DNA from: Massilia niastensis DSM 21313
GTDB lineage: Bacteria; Pseudomonadota; Gammaproteobacteria; Burkholderiales; Burkholderiaceae_D
Direction of reading: 5' to 3'
Length of the DNA stretch: 64,000 nt
Assembly (NCBI RefSeq): GCF_000382345.1
Contig: NZ_KB908089.1
Location: 1 to 64,000 of the forward strand
In this document: in pieces, positions 47,751-56,722 of the stretch
Layout: each line of letters starts with the position of its first letter
How positions within the stretch are numbered: the first letter of the stretch is position 1
Made by a program: the position numbers and the translations under genes
The notes under the pieces: model-generated
The model's input: the letters and a program-made list of their open reading frames with translations, nothing else
Database searches by the model: none
What the model was told of the DNA's origin: nothing

Positions 47751-50700
47751 ATGGCGCATCCGGCACTGACTCCCTCCCGGTCCTTCGCCCAGGGCGGCGG
47801 CACGCTCGGCAAGATCATCGACGCGTTCGACTGGGGCGCCACCAGCCTCGGCCCGCTGGCCGGATGGACGCCGGTGCTGCGCACGACGGTCGACCTGATC
47901 CTGCGCTCGCCGGTGCCGATCGTCACCCTGTGGGGCGAGGACGGCGTCATGATCTACAACGACGCCTATTCCGGCTTCGCCGGCGGCCGCCATCCCCGGC
48001 TGCTCGGCTCGCGGGTGCGCGAAGGCTGGCCCGAGGTCGCCGACTTCAACGACAACGTGATGAAGGTGGGCCTGGCCGGCGGCACCCTGAGCTACACCGA
48101 CCAGGAACTGACCCTGCACCGCAACGGCCAGCCGGAACCGGTCTGGATGAACCTCGACTATTCGCCCATCGTCGACGAGCACGGCGCGATCGTCGGCGTG
48201 ATCGCGATCGTGGTCGAGACCAGCGCCAAGGTGCGCGCCGAGCGCTACCTGAGCGGGGAACGCGGACGCCTGCGCAACATGTTCGAGCAGGCGCCCGGCT
48301 TCATGGCCATGCTGGCGGGTCCGGACCACGTGTTCCAGCTCGCGAACGAAGCCTACCTCGGCCTGGTCGAGCGCCACAACGTGCTGGGCCGGCCGCTGCG
48401 CGAGGCGGTGCCGGAAGCGGCGGAGCAGGGCTTCATCGCGCTGCTCGACGAGGTCCACCGCACCGGCAAGCCGTATGCCGCCGGCGAGGCCGGGATCTGG
48501 CTGGCGGGCGCCGACGGCGTGCGGCGCCTGCACTTCGTCGACTTCGTGTTCCAGCCGCTGCGCGGCGAGGATGGCAAGGTGCTCGGCGTGTTCGTGCAGG
48601 GCAGCGACGTCACCGAACGGGTGCGGGCCGGGCGCGCCCTGCGCGAGAGCGAGGCGCGCTTCCGCACCTTCGCCCAGGCGATGCCGAACCAGGTCTGGGC
48701 CGCCGACGCCGAGGGGGTGCTGAGCTGGTGCAACCGGCAGGTCCACGAGTACACGGGGCTCGGCTTCGAACAGCTCCGCAGCGGAAGCTGGTCCGGCATC
48801 GTCCATCCGGTCGACCTGCCCGCGGTGGATGCGCGCTGGTCGATCGCGGTCGCATCGGGCAAGGCCTACGAGTGCGAGCTGCGGATGCGCCAGGCCGACG
48901 GCGGCTACCGCTGGCACCTGGCGCGCGCGGTGCCGCTGCGCGGCGACGACGGCGCGGCCACCGGCTGGATCGGCACCTGTACCGACATCGAGGACCAGAA
49001 GACCACCGCCGAGCATTACGCGGCGCTGTCGAACGACCTGGAAGGCAAGGTCGCGTTGCGCACCGCGGAGCGCGACCGCATGTGGCGCCTGTCCAAGGAC
49101 ATCCTGCTGGTGGCGCACTTCGACGGCACGGTGGAGGCGATCAGCCCGGCCGTCGGCGCATTGCTGGGATGGTCGGACGCCGACATCGTCGGCCGCAGCT
49201 TCCTCGACCTGGTGCACCCGGACGACCGGGCGGCGACCGTGGCGCAGATGGAGTCGCTGGGCCGGGGCGGCTATGTCTACAAGTTCGAGAACCGCTACCG
49301 CCGCAAGGACGGCAGTTACTGCCTGCTGTCGTGGACGGCGGCGCCTGACGAAGGCTACATCCATGCGATCGGGCGCGACATCACGCTCGATCGCGAGCAG
49401 GCGGAAACCATGCGCCGCACCGAGCTGGCCTTGCAGCAGTCGCAGAAGATGGAAACCATCGGCAAGCTGACCGGCGGCGTGGCGCACGACTTCAACAACC
49501 TGCTGCAGATCATCTCCGGCAACCTGCAGCTGCTGCAGATGGCCGGCAAGGACCGCGGCGACGGCGCGCGCTGGATCGAGAGCGCCCGCTCGGCGGTGGA
49601 GAAGGGCGCCAAGCTGGCCAGCTACCTGCTGGCCTTCGGGCGCCGCCAGCCGCTGGAGCCGAAGGTGGTCAGGATCGGCCGCCTGGTGTCGGGCATGGAA
49701 GACATGCTGCGCCGCGCGCTCGGCGAAGAAATCAAGATCGAGATGGTGATCTCGGGCGGGCTGTGGACGACCGCGGTGGACGTGGCCCAGGTCGAGAACG
49801 CGCTGCTGAACCTGGCGATCAATGCGCGCGATGCGATGGATGGCGCGGGCCGCATGACGATCGAGGCGACCAATGCGGTGCTCGACGATATGTATTGCCG
49901 CACCCACGTCGACGTGCTGCCGGGCCAGTACGTGCGGCTGGCGGTGAGCGACACCGGCCCCGGCATGCCGCCCGAGGTGCTGGGCCGCGCCTTCGAACCC
50001 TTCTTCTCGACCAAGGAAGAGGGCAAGGGGACGGGCCTGGGCCTGTCGATGGTGTACGGCTTCGTCAAGCAGTCCGGCGGCCACGTGAAGATCTACAGCG
50101 AGCCGGGACAGGGCACGACGGTCAAGATCTACCTGCCGCGCAGCACCGGCGCCGAGGAGCCGATCGGGCCGCTGGACGCGCAGCCGCTGGCCATCGGCGG
50201 CAGCGAGACCGTGCTGGTGGCCGAGGACGACGAGGCGGTGCGCGCCACCGTGGTCGAGATGCTGGGCCAGCTCGGCTACCGCGTGCTGAAGGCGGCCGAC
50301 GCGGCCCAGGCGCTGGTGGTGATCGAGAGCGGCGTGCCGATCGACGTGCTGTTCACCGACGTGGTCATGCCTGGAACCCTGCGCAGCGTCGACCTGGCGC
50401 GCATGGCGCGCGAACGGCTGCCGAACCTGGCGGTGCTGTTCACTTCCGGCTATACCGAGAACGCGATCGTGCACGGCGGCCGGCTCGATCCGGGCGTCGA
50501 ACTGCTCGGCAAGCCCTACACGCGCGAAAGCCTGGCGCGCCGCATCCGGCAGGTGATCGCCAGCCAGAAGAAGCCGGCGGGCGAGCGCGGCGCCGCACCG
50601 GAAGCGGCGGCCACGCCCGGCCAGGCGGGCCGCTACCGCATCGTGCTGGTCGAAGACGAGGAAGGCATCCGCATGAATACCCAGGTCCTGCTCGAGCATC

Positions 50701-50972
50701 TCGGGCACGAGGTGCGCCCGGCCGGGGACGCGGAGGCGGCGCTGGCGCTGATCGACGGCCGCACCGACATCCTGATCACCGACATGCAGTTGCCGGGCAT
50801 GTCGGGCGATGCGCTCGCGGCCCGGGCGCGCTCGACGGCGCCGGCGATCCGGATCATCTTCGCCACCGGTAACGGCGAAGTGAACAACTGGCCGGATGCG
50901 GTGGTGCTGCGCAAGCCGTATGACCTGCAGAGCTTGATGCGGGTGCTGGCGGAGCGGCCCATGGCGGCCTAG
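47751..50972 (+). CDS. Soluble multi-PAS hybrid histidine kinase with two receivers
   Basis: A 1073-residue protein without membrane segments. Four PAS-like domains (about 30-160, 165-285, 295-420, 435-550) precede a kinase core with His579 (GGVAHDFNNLL) and an ATPase domain (NLAINARDAMDGAG, DTGPGM, GTGLGLSMVYG). Two receivers follow, with Asp870 (FTDVVMPG) and Asp1011 (ITDMQLPG, Lys in RKPYD). This is the layout of blue-light/PAS hybrid kinases of alpha- and betaproteobacteria, but I see no LOV-type cysteine motif to claim light sensing. No output regulator is adjacent. No Shine-Dalgarno sequence precedes the ATG at 47751. Confidence 0.88.
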   Translation: MAHPALTPSRSFAQGGGTLGKIIDAFDWGATSLGPLAGWTPVLRTTVDLILRSPVPIVTLWGEDGVMIYNDAYSGFAGGRHPRLLGSRVREGWPEVADFNDNVMKVGLAGGTLSYTDQELTLHRNGQPEPVWMNLDYSPIVDEHGAIVGVIAIVVETSAKVRAERYLSGERGRLRNMFEQAPGFMAMLAGPDHVFQLANEAYLGLVERHNVLGRPLREAVPEAAEQGFIALLDEVHRTGKPYAAGEAGIWLAGADGVRRLHFVDFVFQPLRGEDGKVLGVFVQGSDVTERVRAGRALRESEARFRTFAQAMPNQVWAADAEGVLSWCNRQVHEYTGLGFEQLRSGSWSGIVHPVDLPAVDARWSIAVASGKAYECELRMRQADGGYRWHLARAVPLRGDDGAATGWIGTCTDIEDQKTTAEHYAALSNDLEGKVALRTAERDRMWRLSKDILLVAHFDGTVEAISPAVGALLGWSDADIVGRSFLDLVHPDDRAATVAQMESLGRGGYVYKFENRYRRKDGSYCLLSWTAAPDEGYIHAIGRDITLDREQAETMRRTELALQQSQKMETIGKLTGGVAHDFNNLLQIISGNLQLLQMAGKDRGDGARWIESARSAVEKGAKLASYLLAFGRRQPLEPKVVRIGRLVSGMEDMLRRALGEEIKIEMVISGGLWTTAVDVAQVENALLNLAINARDAMDGAGRMTIEATNAVLDDMYCRTHVDVLPGQYVRLAVSDTGPGMPPEVLGRAFEPFFSTKEEGKGTGLGLSMVYGFVKQSGGHVKIYSEPGQGTTVKIYLPRSTGAEEPIGPLDAQPLAIGGSETVLVAEDDEAVRATVVEMLGQLGYRVLKAADAAQALVVIESGVPIDVLFTDVVMPGTLRSVDLARMARERLPNLAVLFTSGYTENAIVHGGRLDPGVELLGKPYTRESLARRIRQVIASQKKPAGERGAAPEAAATPGQAGRYRIVLVEDEEGIRMNTQVLLEHLGHEVRPAGDAEAALALIDGRTDILITDMQLPGMSGDALAARARSTAPAIRIIFATGNGEVNNWPDAVVLRKPYDLQSLMRVLAERPMAA

Positions 50973-50988
50973 CAGCCGGCCCCGGGAT

Positions 50989-51339
50989 TCAGCCCAGCGA
51001 CTCCCATGCGGGGAGTTGATGCTTCTTCCTGCCGTAGGCGTAATAACAGGCCATCGACAGGCCGAAGCACAGGCCGCAGAACATGGCCACGATCACGGCG
51101 ACTGCCGGGTTCATGCCATCCGCGCGCCAACGAAAGAACCACATGAATAGTCCCCAGCAGGGAGCGAACCAGGCGGCGGTGATCAGTATCGTGCGCCAGA
51201 ACGGTTCGAAATGCAGCGGTCGTATTTCAAGCCCGATCCAGCGGAACAGGCGGAGATAGACAGGCTCCGACACGCGCAGGGGAATACCCGCCCGGTGAAG
51301 TATGGCAATGGCGCGCTCGCGCCGTACTTTGAAATTCAT
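50989..51339 (-). CDS. DUF6404-like small membrane protein
   Basis: A 116-residue protein with a basic amphipathic N-terminus (about 1-45, RERAIAILHRAGIP, LLR-like YLRLFRWIGLEIRPLHF) and two transmembrane helices (about 48-66 and 76-98). The pattern RPLHFEPF followed by WGLFMWFF resembles DUF6404 as I remember it. Function unknown. It is convergent with the preceding hybrid kinase gene (16 bases) and divergent from H-NS. Confidence 0.65.
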   Translation of the reverse strand: MNFKVRRERAIAILHRAGIPLRVSEPVYLRLFRWIGLEIRPLHFEPFWRTILITAAWFAPCWGLFMWFFRWRADGMNPAVAVIVAMFCGLCFGLSMACYYAYGRKKHQLPAWESLG

Positions 51340-51492
51340 GTCGTAAGCCGGTGAATGGGAAAGGTAATGGCAAAATCCGCTGCCGAGTAATTCCTTGAAA
51401 AGAAAGGGTGCTGAATCGGCGGCGGTACACGTAGTAAAATCAGTATGTATTTTGTCGATGGCAGTTTAACCCTTTTAGCGGATGACTTTAAC

Positions 51493-51822
51493 ATGGCACA
51501 GATAGACCTGTCGAACTACAATCTCGGCGAGCTCAAAGGCCTGCAATTCGAGATCGAGAAAGAAATCAAGATCCGTCAGCAGCAGGATGTGAAGAAAGCA
51601 CGCGAGCAGATTCTCGCCATTGCCCAGGAAGTCGGCGTATCCGTCGAAGACCTGGTCCTTAAATCCAAGGCCAAGGCGAAAGAGGGCGAAGTCGTGAAAG
51701 TCCGTCCGCAATACAAGAATCCGGCCGATGACGCGCAGACCTGGACCGGCCGCGGCCGGAAGCCGAAATGGGTCGCCGAGGCGCTGGAAGGCGGCAAATC
51801 GCTGGATGATCTTAGAATCTAG
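51493..51822 (+). CDS. H-NS-family nucleoid protein
   Basis: A 109-residue DNA-binding protein with an N-terminal coiled-coil dimerisation region (about 5-55) and the C-terminal H-NS DNA-binding domain containing TWTGRGRKPKW (about 83-93). Such proteins silence AT-rich genes. The ATG at 51493 is chosen because MAQIDLSNYNLGEL is the usual N-terminus of betaproteobacterial members; the frame opens 48 bases earlier. TAAAAT (51435-51440) is a possible -10 element. It is monocistronic. Confidence 0.9.
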   Translation: MAQIDLSNYNLGELKGLQFEIEKEIKIRQQQDVKKAREQILAIAQEVGVSVEDLVLKSKAKAKEGEVVKVRPQYKNPADDAQTWTGRGRKPKWVAEALEGGKSLDDLRI

Positions 51823-51847
51823 GAGCCTGGATTATGTCCGGCGGCCG

Positions 51848-51886
51848 ATCCGGAGCGTGAGTCCCGTTTTGAGGGAATCCGGATCC
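51848..51886 (+). terminator. Hairpin downstream of the H-NS gene
   Basis: GATCCGGA (51848-51855) and TCCGGATC (51879-51886) are perfect 8-bp arms; inside the loop TCCC and GGGA can pair as a second stem. It lies 26 bases past the stop. No T-run follows, so termination or 3' end protection is possible but unproven. Confidence 0.35.
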
Positions 51887-52013
51887 TGGTTCCGCGTCGC
51901 CGCATGTCTTTTCCAGTTTCGAATACGCCGGGCATGTCGTATGCGCCGATGAATTCCCGATGTGCCGCGGTTTCAAGCAATAAGCATGAGGCGCTTCAGG
52001 ATCGTGGATGGGA

Positions 52014-52892
52014 TTAGCAGGATAAACTTCCGTCGATACAGGTCACCGCGTTTCCGCCGACCCGGATCGCCCCTTCCGGGATCGACAGCCGCAGCACGCC
52101 GGCGCGCCCGAGCACCTGGCCCTGGCTTGCCAGGAACTCGCCGCCGAATTCCCCGGCCTGCCCGGTGTGCCGGATGTAGGCGGCGACGGCGCCGTTCCCG
52201 CTTCCGCATACCGGATCTTCATTGACGCCATGCGCCGGCGCGAAGGCGCGCACTTCGATCCTTGCCCGATTCTCCGGGCCGTGCTTGCCGAAGATGACGA
52301 CACCCGTATGCCGGCCCGCGAGGTCCTGCAGTCTCATCCGCGGCAGATCGGGCGCGCAGTCGAGCACAGCCTGGGCGCTGGCCAGCTGGGCGATCACCCA
52401 GCGTGCGCCGACATCGACCAGGCAGGGCGCCGGGTCCTGCTCCAGCGCGCTGCCGAGTATCGCTTCCAGCTCCCCGGCCTGGCCCGCGTCCAGGGGCGTG
52501 ATCGTCGGGGCAGGCAGGTCGAAGGAAATCCAGCGGGCGCCGTCCGCCGCGTGCCCGACCTCCAGCCTGACCAGTCCGGCCTTGCATTGCTGCACCAGCA
52601 CACCGTCCTTCGGCGCGATCATGCCCGCTTCCAGCAATGCATGGGCGGTGCCGATCGTGGGGTGACCGGCGAAGGGCATCTCGGCGCCCGGGGTGAAGAT
52701 CCTGACATGGTAGTCGGCGCCGTCCACCGTGCGCGGCACGACGAAGGTGGTTTCCGACAGGTTGGTCCAGTGTGCGATCTGCTGCATCTGCCGGGCCGAG
52801 AGCCCGCCGGCGTCGAGGACGACCGCGACCGGATTGCCCTTGAATGCCACGGTGGTGAATACGTCGACTGTCTTGAAGGGTAGATGCGCCAT
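52014..52892 (-). CDS. PhzF-family isomerase/epimerase-like protein
   Basis: A 292-residue enzyme of the PhzF/diaminopimelate-epimerase fold. The catalytic Glu is in LSETTFV (about 46), with GHPTIGTAHALLE and DPVCGSGNGAVAAY marking the two pseudo-symmetric halves. Outside phenazine clusters these proteins have unknown substrates, and no phenazine genes are near. The ATG at 52892 begins MAHLPFKTVDVFT, a normal family start. Confidence 0.88.
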   Translation of the reverse strand: MAHLPFKTVDVFTTVAFKGNPVAVVLDAGGLSARQMQQIAHWTNLSETTFVVPRTVDGADYHVRIFTPGAEMPFAGHPTIGTAHALLEAGMIAPKDGVLVQQCKAGLVRLEVGHAADGARWISFDLPAPTITPLDAGQAGELEAILGSALEQDPAPCLVDVGARWVIAQLASAQAVLDCAPDLPRMRLQDLAGRHTGVVIFGKHGPENRARIEVRAFAPAHGVNEDPVCGSGNGAVAAYIRHTGQAGEFGGEFLASQGQVLGRAGVLRLSIPEGAIRVGGNAVTCIDGSLSC

Positions 52893-53039
52893 GCTGATCC
52901 CGCTGCTGTAAGGTGAAGGAAACCGTAGTCTACGTGCCGGGATCGTGCGCCCGACAGAGACAATCCGGCCATTTTCAACCGTACAGTACTGCCGGCATGG
53001 CGGCGAAGTGTACCGGTCCGTGGCGGCGCGCGGCCTTGC

Positions 53040-54053
53040 TCAGACCCCGGGGCTCGCAGACCCGCTGTCCGGTGGCAGCGGCGCGTCCGGCGGCAGCAGC
53101 CCTTCGGCCCGCAGCTCCTGCCAGAACTGCGCCGGGATAGGGGCGTCCATCAGGCTGGCGTTGCGGCGCAGGTGGTGCGCGCTGCTGGCGCCGGGAATCG
53201 TCGCCGCCACCACCGGATGCGCGGCCCCGAACTGCAGGGCCGCCGCAGGCAGGTCGACATGGTGGTGCGCCGCGATCTTGCGCAGGCGCTCGCGCCGCTG
53301 GCATTGTTCATGGGTGGCCGGCGCGTAGTCGTAGTGCTCGCCGCCGGCCAGGAAGCCCGAGTTGAACGGTCCGCCCAGCACCACCCGGGCGCCGCGTTCG
53401 GCGCACAGCGGGAACAGGGCCGCGAGCGGGGTGGTTTCCATCAGCGTGTAGCGCCCGGCCAGCAGGAAGATGTCGGGATCGGACTGGCGCAGCGCGCGCA
53501 TGCAGGGCTCGACCGTGTTCACGCCCAGACCCCAGCCCTTGATCGTGCCTTCCTCGCGCAGCCGCACCAGGCCTTCGAACGCGCCGCCGCGCCCGGCGGC
53601 GATGCCGAAGTAATGGTCGTAGCGATCCCCCAGGCTGTCGGGCGAGAGGTCGTGCACGTAGACGATGTCGATGTGCCCGAGCGCCAGCCGTTGCAGGCTG
53701 TCCTCGATCGAACGGCGCGCGCCGTCGGCGCTATAGTCGAGCACGCGCCTGAACGGCAGCGCGGAGACGAAGGGGTGCTGGATCTCGCCGGCGGCGTCCG
53801 GCACCAGCAGGCGCCCGACCTTGGTCGACAGCGTGTACTCGCCGCGCGCGCGCCTGCGCAGGGCCTGGCCGAAGCGGTGTTCGGACAGGCCGGCGCCATA
53901 GTGCGGCGCGGTGTCGAAATAGCGGATGCCGGCCTCCCAGGCGGCGTCGACGGTCGCATGGACCGTGTCGTCGCCGGTCGCATGGTACATGTCGCCCAGC
54001 CCGGTGCCGCCGAGGCCCAGGCGCGTGATCGGTCGATAGCGCTGGTTCACCAT
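53040..54053 (-). CDS. Aldo/keto reductase (D-threo-aldose dehydrogenase-like)
   Basis: A 337-residue NAD(P)-dependent oxidoreductase with the AKR tetrad: Asp in RYFDTAP, Tyr in HYGAGLSE, Lys in LSTKVG and His in YVHDLSPD. The subgroup around L-fucose / D-threo-aldose 1-dehydrogenase is suggested by LGLGGTGLG and the YDHYFGIA region. The ATG at 54053 has AAAGGA upstream; an in-frame ATG at 54071 is possible. No neighbouring sugar genes support a substrate. Confidence 0.87.
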   Translation of the reverse strand: MVNQRYRPITRLGLGGTGLGDMYHATGDDTVHATVDAAWEAGIRYFDTAPHYGAGLSEHRFGQALRRRARGEYTLSTKVGRLLVPDAAGEIQHPFVSALPFRRVLDYSADGARRSIEDSLQRLALGHIDIVYVHDLSPDSLGDRYDHYFGIAAGRGGAFEGLVRLREEGTIKGWGLGVNTVEPCMRALRQSDPDIFLLAGRYTLMETTPLAALFPLCAERGARVVLGGPFNSGFLAGGEHYDYAPATHEQCQRRERLRKIAAHHHVDLPAAALQFGAAHPVVAATIPGASSAHHLRRNASLMDAPIPAQFWQELRAEGLLPPDAPLPPDSGSASPGV

Positions 54054-54122
54054 GGATCCTTTCTCCCTCATCAGGTGCGATACGTCCCTGCTTGCTCCAT
54101 TGCCCGGTCGAGCGGCGCCGCG

Positions 54123-55154
54123 CTAGGGCGGCAGGATCTGCGTGCGGGTGGCGATCAGGTCGCGCAACAACTGCGCGTGCTCCCTGACCTGCTCGGCCTT
54201 GGCCAGGTATTCGTTGCGGGGATCGTCCTTGTCCCAGGGCGTCTTCTGGTAGTGGCGCGATTTGTGGTGCAGTTCGCGCAGCAGCCGCTCCTGCTCGTGC
54301 AGCGCCCGCACCGCGCCCCACATCGCATCCTCGACCGCGCCGCCCTGCAAGGCCTCGAGCACCCGGGAAGTAAAAGCGTGGCCCGTGTGGCAGCGGTAGC
54401 GCAGTGGCGCGCCATCCCGGATCTCCCACAAGGCGCCGTTGCATTCGGGGCAGGTCAGGGGAACCCGTGAGCCGAGCTGGTCCAGGCCGGCCATCCCGTT
54501 GTCGCCGTCGAAGATCCGGTTCTCGACCTCGATCCATTCCTGCGCGGCAAGCGCGGAGGCGGCTTCGGCGGCGCCAGGCGCCGCCGGGGGCCGCACCAGA
54601 TCGAGCAGGATGGGTACGATGTCGTCCACGCGGCGGACGTAATCGACGGCCGCATGCGCCGCCGCACTGGCCGGCATGTCCGGCACCTCGGCCTCGCCCG
54701 GATCCTGGACGATCGCAATGCCCCCACGGGCCTTGATGGCCTGCAGCCCGACGGTGCCATCGTCGAGGTAACCGGACAGGACGATCGCGATCGCATCGGC
54801 GCCGTAGGCCGTGGCGGCCGAACGGAACAGCGGGTCGATGGCGGGCCGGGAGTGGTTTTCCTTGGGGCCGCTCGAAAGCCGCGTGTACGCGCGCTCCCCG
54901 GCCCTGGCGACCGTCAGGTGCAGGTCGGGCGGCGCCACCAGGACCTGGCCGGCGACCAGGAGTTCGCCCTGGAGCGCATGGCGCACCGGGAGCGCCGAGC
55001 AGCGCTGGAGCATGCTCGGCAGGATGCTGGCGCCCGCCCCGATATGGGTGACGATCAGCACCGCCGCCGGGAAATCTGCCGGCAATGCCTTGAGGATCAC
55101 TTGCAAGGGATCGGTGCTCCCGGACGATCCGCCGATGAGGATGATTTTTGGCAT
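54123..55154 (-). CDS. CheB-type protein-glutamate methylesterase with C-terminal zinc-ribbon-like tail
   Basis: A 343-residue protein. The catalytic CheB domain (about 1-185) has Ser in GGSSGSTDP, His in VTHIGAG and Asp in YLDDGTVGL. There is no N-terminal receiver. After about residue 230 a CPEC ... CHTGH motif looks like a metal-binding ribbon, followed by a helical tail rich in Glu/Arg. No CheR, CheA or receptor genes are adjacent. Such orphan CheB proteins often pair with CheR/PAS kinases in stress signalling. ATG at 55154. Confidence 0.87.
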   Translation of the reverse strand: MPKIILIGGSSGSTDPLQVILKALPADFPAAVLIVTHIGAGASILPSMLQRCSALPVRHALQGELLVAGQVLVAPPDLHLTVARAGERAYTRLSSGPKENHSRPAIDPLFRSAATAYGADAIAIVLSGYLDDGTVGLQAIKARGGIAIVQDPGEAEVPDMPASAAAHAAVDYVRRVDDIVPILLDLVRPPAAPGAAEAASALAAQEWIEVENRIFDGDNGMAGLDQLGSRVPLTCPECNGALWEIRDGAPLRYRCHTGHAFTSRVLEALQGGAVEDAMWGAVRALHEQERLLRELHHKSRHYQKTPWDKDDPRNEYLAKAEQVREHAQLLRDLIATRTQILPP

Positions 55155-55340
55155 GAGAATAGCGTGGAGTCCTTGCCGAACAAGCCTACTCCACATCAAC
55201 GAAAGATGCCGCGCCAATGCCGGCGCGTGCGTGCATCCGTGCGCGACGAGTCCTACAGGGGGCGCGCCTGCGGGCCTATTGCGCGCGCCCGGCCAGCCGC
55301 TATGATGAAGATTCGTCCAAAGACCACGAGGAGATCAGCC

Positions 55341-55709
55341 ATGTCGATGCAAGGTTCGGACAAGGACAAGGGCGCCAAAGGGCGCCACTTCGACCAGCTC
55401 ACCCGCAGCGGCACCAGCAGCGCGGGCAGTGTCGGACCCGGCGGCACCGGGGATGCGCAGCAGGCGGGGCGGCCGGGCGGCATGCAGCAGGCGGGGCGCA
55501 CCGACGACCTGCTGTCCGGCGGCTGCGATGCCGACCAGGATAACGAGGGTTTCCGTGAAGGCAGCGCCAGCCGGGGTGGCGGCACCGGCAGGCAGGGTGC
55601 GGGCAGCAGCGGCAACCTGCAGTCCGGAGAACCGAACCAGCAGGGAATCCGCGGCCAGCGCACGACCGAGACCGATCGCGACGAGGACGAGTCCCGCCGC
55701 GAGCGCTAG
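55341..55709 (+). CDS. Small hydrophilic Gly/Gln/Ser-rich protein
   Basis: 122 residues, low complexity, with glycine-rich stretches (GSVGPGGTGDAQQAG, GGMQQAG) and a charged C-terminus (ETDRDEDESRRER). GAGGAGATC precedes the ATG at 55341. No known domain, signal or membrane segment. The composition is that of an intrinsically disordered or hydrophilin-like stress protein; this is inference. It is divergent from CheB and convergent with the SDR gene. Confidence 0.6.
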   Translation: MSMQGSDKDKGAKGRHFDQLTRSGTSSAGSVGPGGTGDAQQAGRPGGMQQAGRTDDLLSGGCDADQDNEGFREGSASRGGGTGRQGAGSSGNLQSGEPNQQGIRGQRTTETDRDEDESRRER

Positions 55710-55752
55710 GCCGCCTTTTCAATCTCCTGGCGCGGGGGCGGGGCGGCGGGCG

Positions 55753-56562
55753 TCATCGTCCGGTGGATTGCTTCAGGAGATTCCAGTAGTGGACGGGGCT
55801 GAGCCGTTCCAGCCAGGCCACGACGCGTGCGTCGGTTCCGACCAGCACGCGCGCCTTGCGCCGCTCGATGCCGCGCACGATGATCTCGCCGGCCCGGTCC
55901 GGCGCCAGCCGCAGCAGCCGTTCGGCCACGGCCTGGCCGTGTTCGAGCTCGTGCGCCGGGGCGTCCCGCGGCGCCCGCGCATTCCTGAAGATGGCGGTGG
56001 CCACGCTGCCCGGGTGGACGACGGTGACGCCGACGCTGCTGCCGTCGAGTTCGTGACGCAGGGCGTTCGAGAAGCCGCGCACGGCGAACTTGCTGGCCGA
56101 GTAGGCGCTCTGGCCCGGCGGCGACACGATGCCATAGGTGCCCGAGACGTTGACGATGCGCGCATCGTCGCTGTCGCGCAGCAGCGGCAGGAAGGCGCGC
56201 GTCATGCGCACCACCGCATGGAAGTTGACGTCCATGAGCCAGTCGAAGTCCTGCTCGCTGACCTGCTCGAAGCTGCCGCCGAGCGCGACCCCGGCATTGT
56301 TGACCACCAGGTCGACGCGGCCATGGATGATCCCGACCTCGGCCGGGAAGCCCCGCACCGCCGCCCGGTTGGCGACGTCGAGCTGGTGCACGCTGGTGCG
56401 CACGCCGAGCGCGCGCGCCTGGCGGGCGGTTTCGGAGGCGGCCTCGCCGTCGATGTCGGCCAGGGCCAGGTGGCAGTCGCGGCGCGCCAGCGAGAGGGCG
56501 GTGGCGCGGCCGATGCCGCCGCCGGCGCCGGTCACCACCGCGACGCGGTTGGCAAGCTTCAT
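55753..56562 (-). CDS. Short-chain dehydrogenase/reductase
   Basis: A 269-residue classical SDR. Cofactor motif TGAGGGIGRA (about 11-20), NNAGVAL (about 88) and catalytic YSASK preceded by Ser in VSGTYG are all present. Asp in DIDGE after the second strand favours NAD over NADP. Divergent TetR gene 160 bases away likely controls it. Substrate unknown; it resembles broad-specificity alcohol or ketone reductases. Confidence 0.88.
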   Translation of the reverse strand: MKLANRVAVVTGAGGGIGRATALSLARRDCHLALADIDGEAASETARQARALGVRTSVHQLDVANRAAVRGFPAEVGIIHGRVDLVVNNAGVALGGSFEQVSEQDFDWLMDVNFHAVVRMTRAFLPLLRDSDDARIVNVSGTYGIVSPPGQSAYSASKFAVRGFSNALRHELDGSSVGVTVVHPGSVATAIFRNARAPRDAPAHELEHGQAVAERLLRLAPDRAGEIIVRGIERRKARVLVGTDARVVAWLERLSPVHYWNLLKQSTGR

Positions 56563-56669
56563 CGCAGCGCCCCCTTCGGTCCGCAGGAAAGGGTGGCGGC
56601 GATCAGCCCATCCAGCGGATCGGCGTCGGTGAAATGGTCAAACATGGCGTCCCGATCCTGTTCTAATCG

Positions 56670-56687
56670 TGACACTCTACATTGTCA
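56670..56687. promoter_or_regulatory. Candidate TetR operator in the SDR/TetR gap
   Basis: TGACA-N8-TGTCA is an inverted repeat between the two divergent genes. On the minus strand TTGCCA and TAGAGT (17-base spacing) form a plausible promoter for the SDR gene, and its -10 falls inside the palindrome, so a bound TetR protein could block it. Confidence 0.45.
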
Positions 56688-56722
56688 GAAACGAGGTGGC
56701 AAGATTGTGTCAGAATAGAAGC

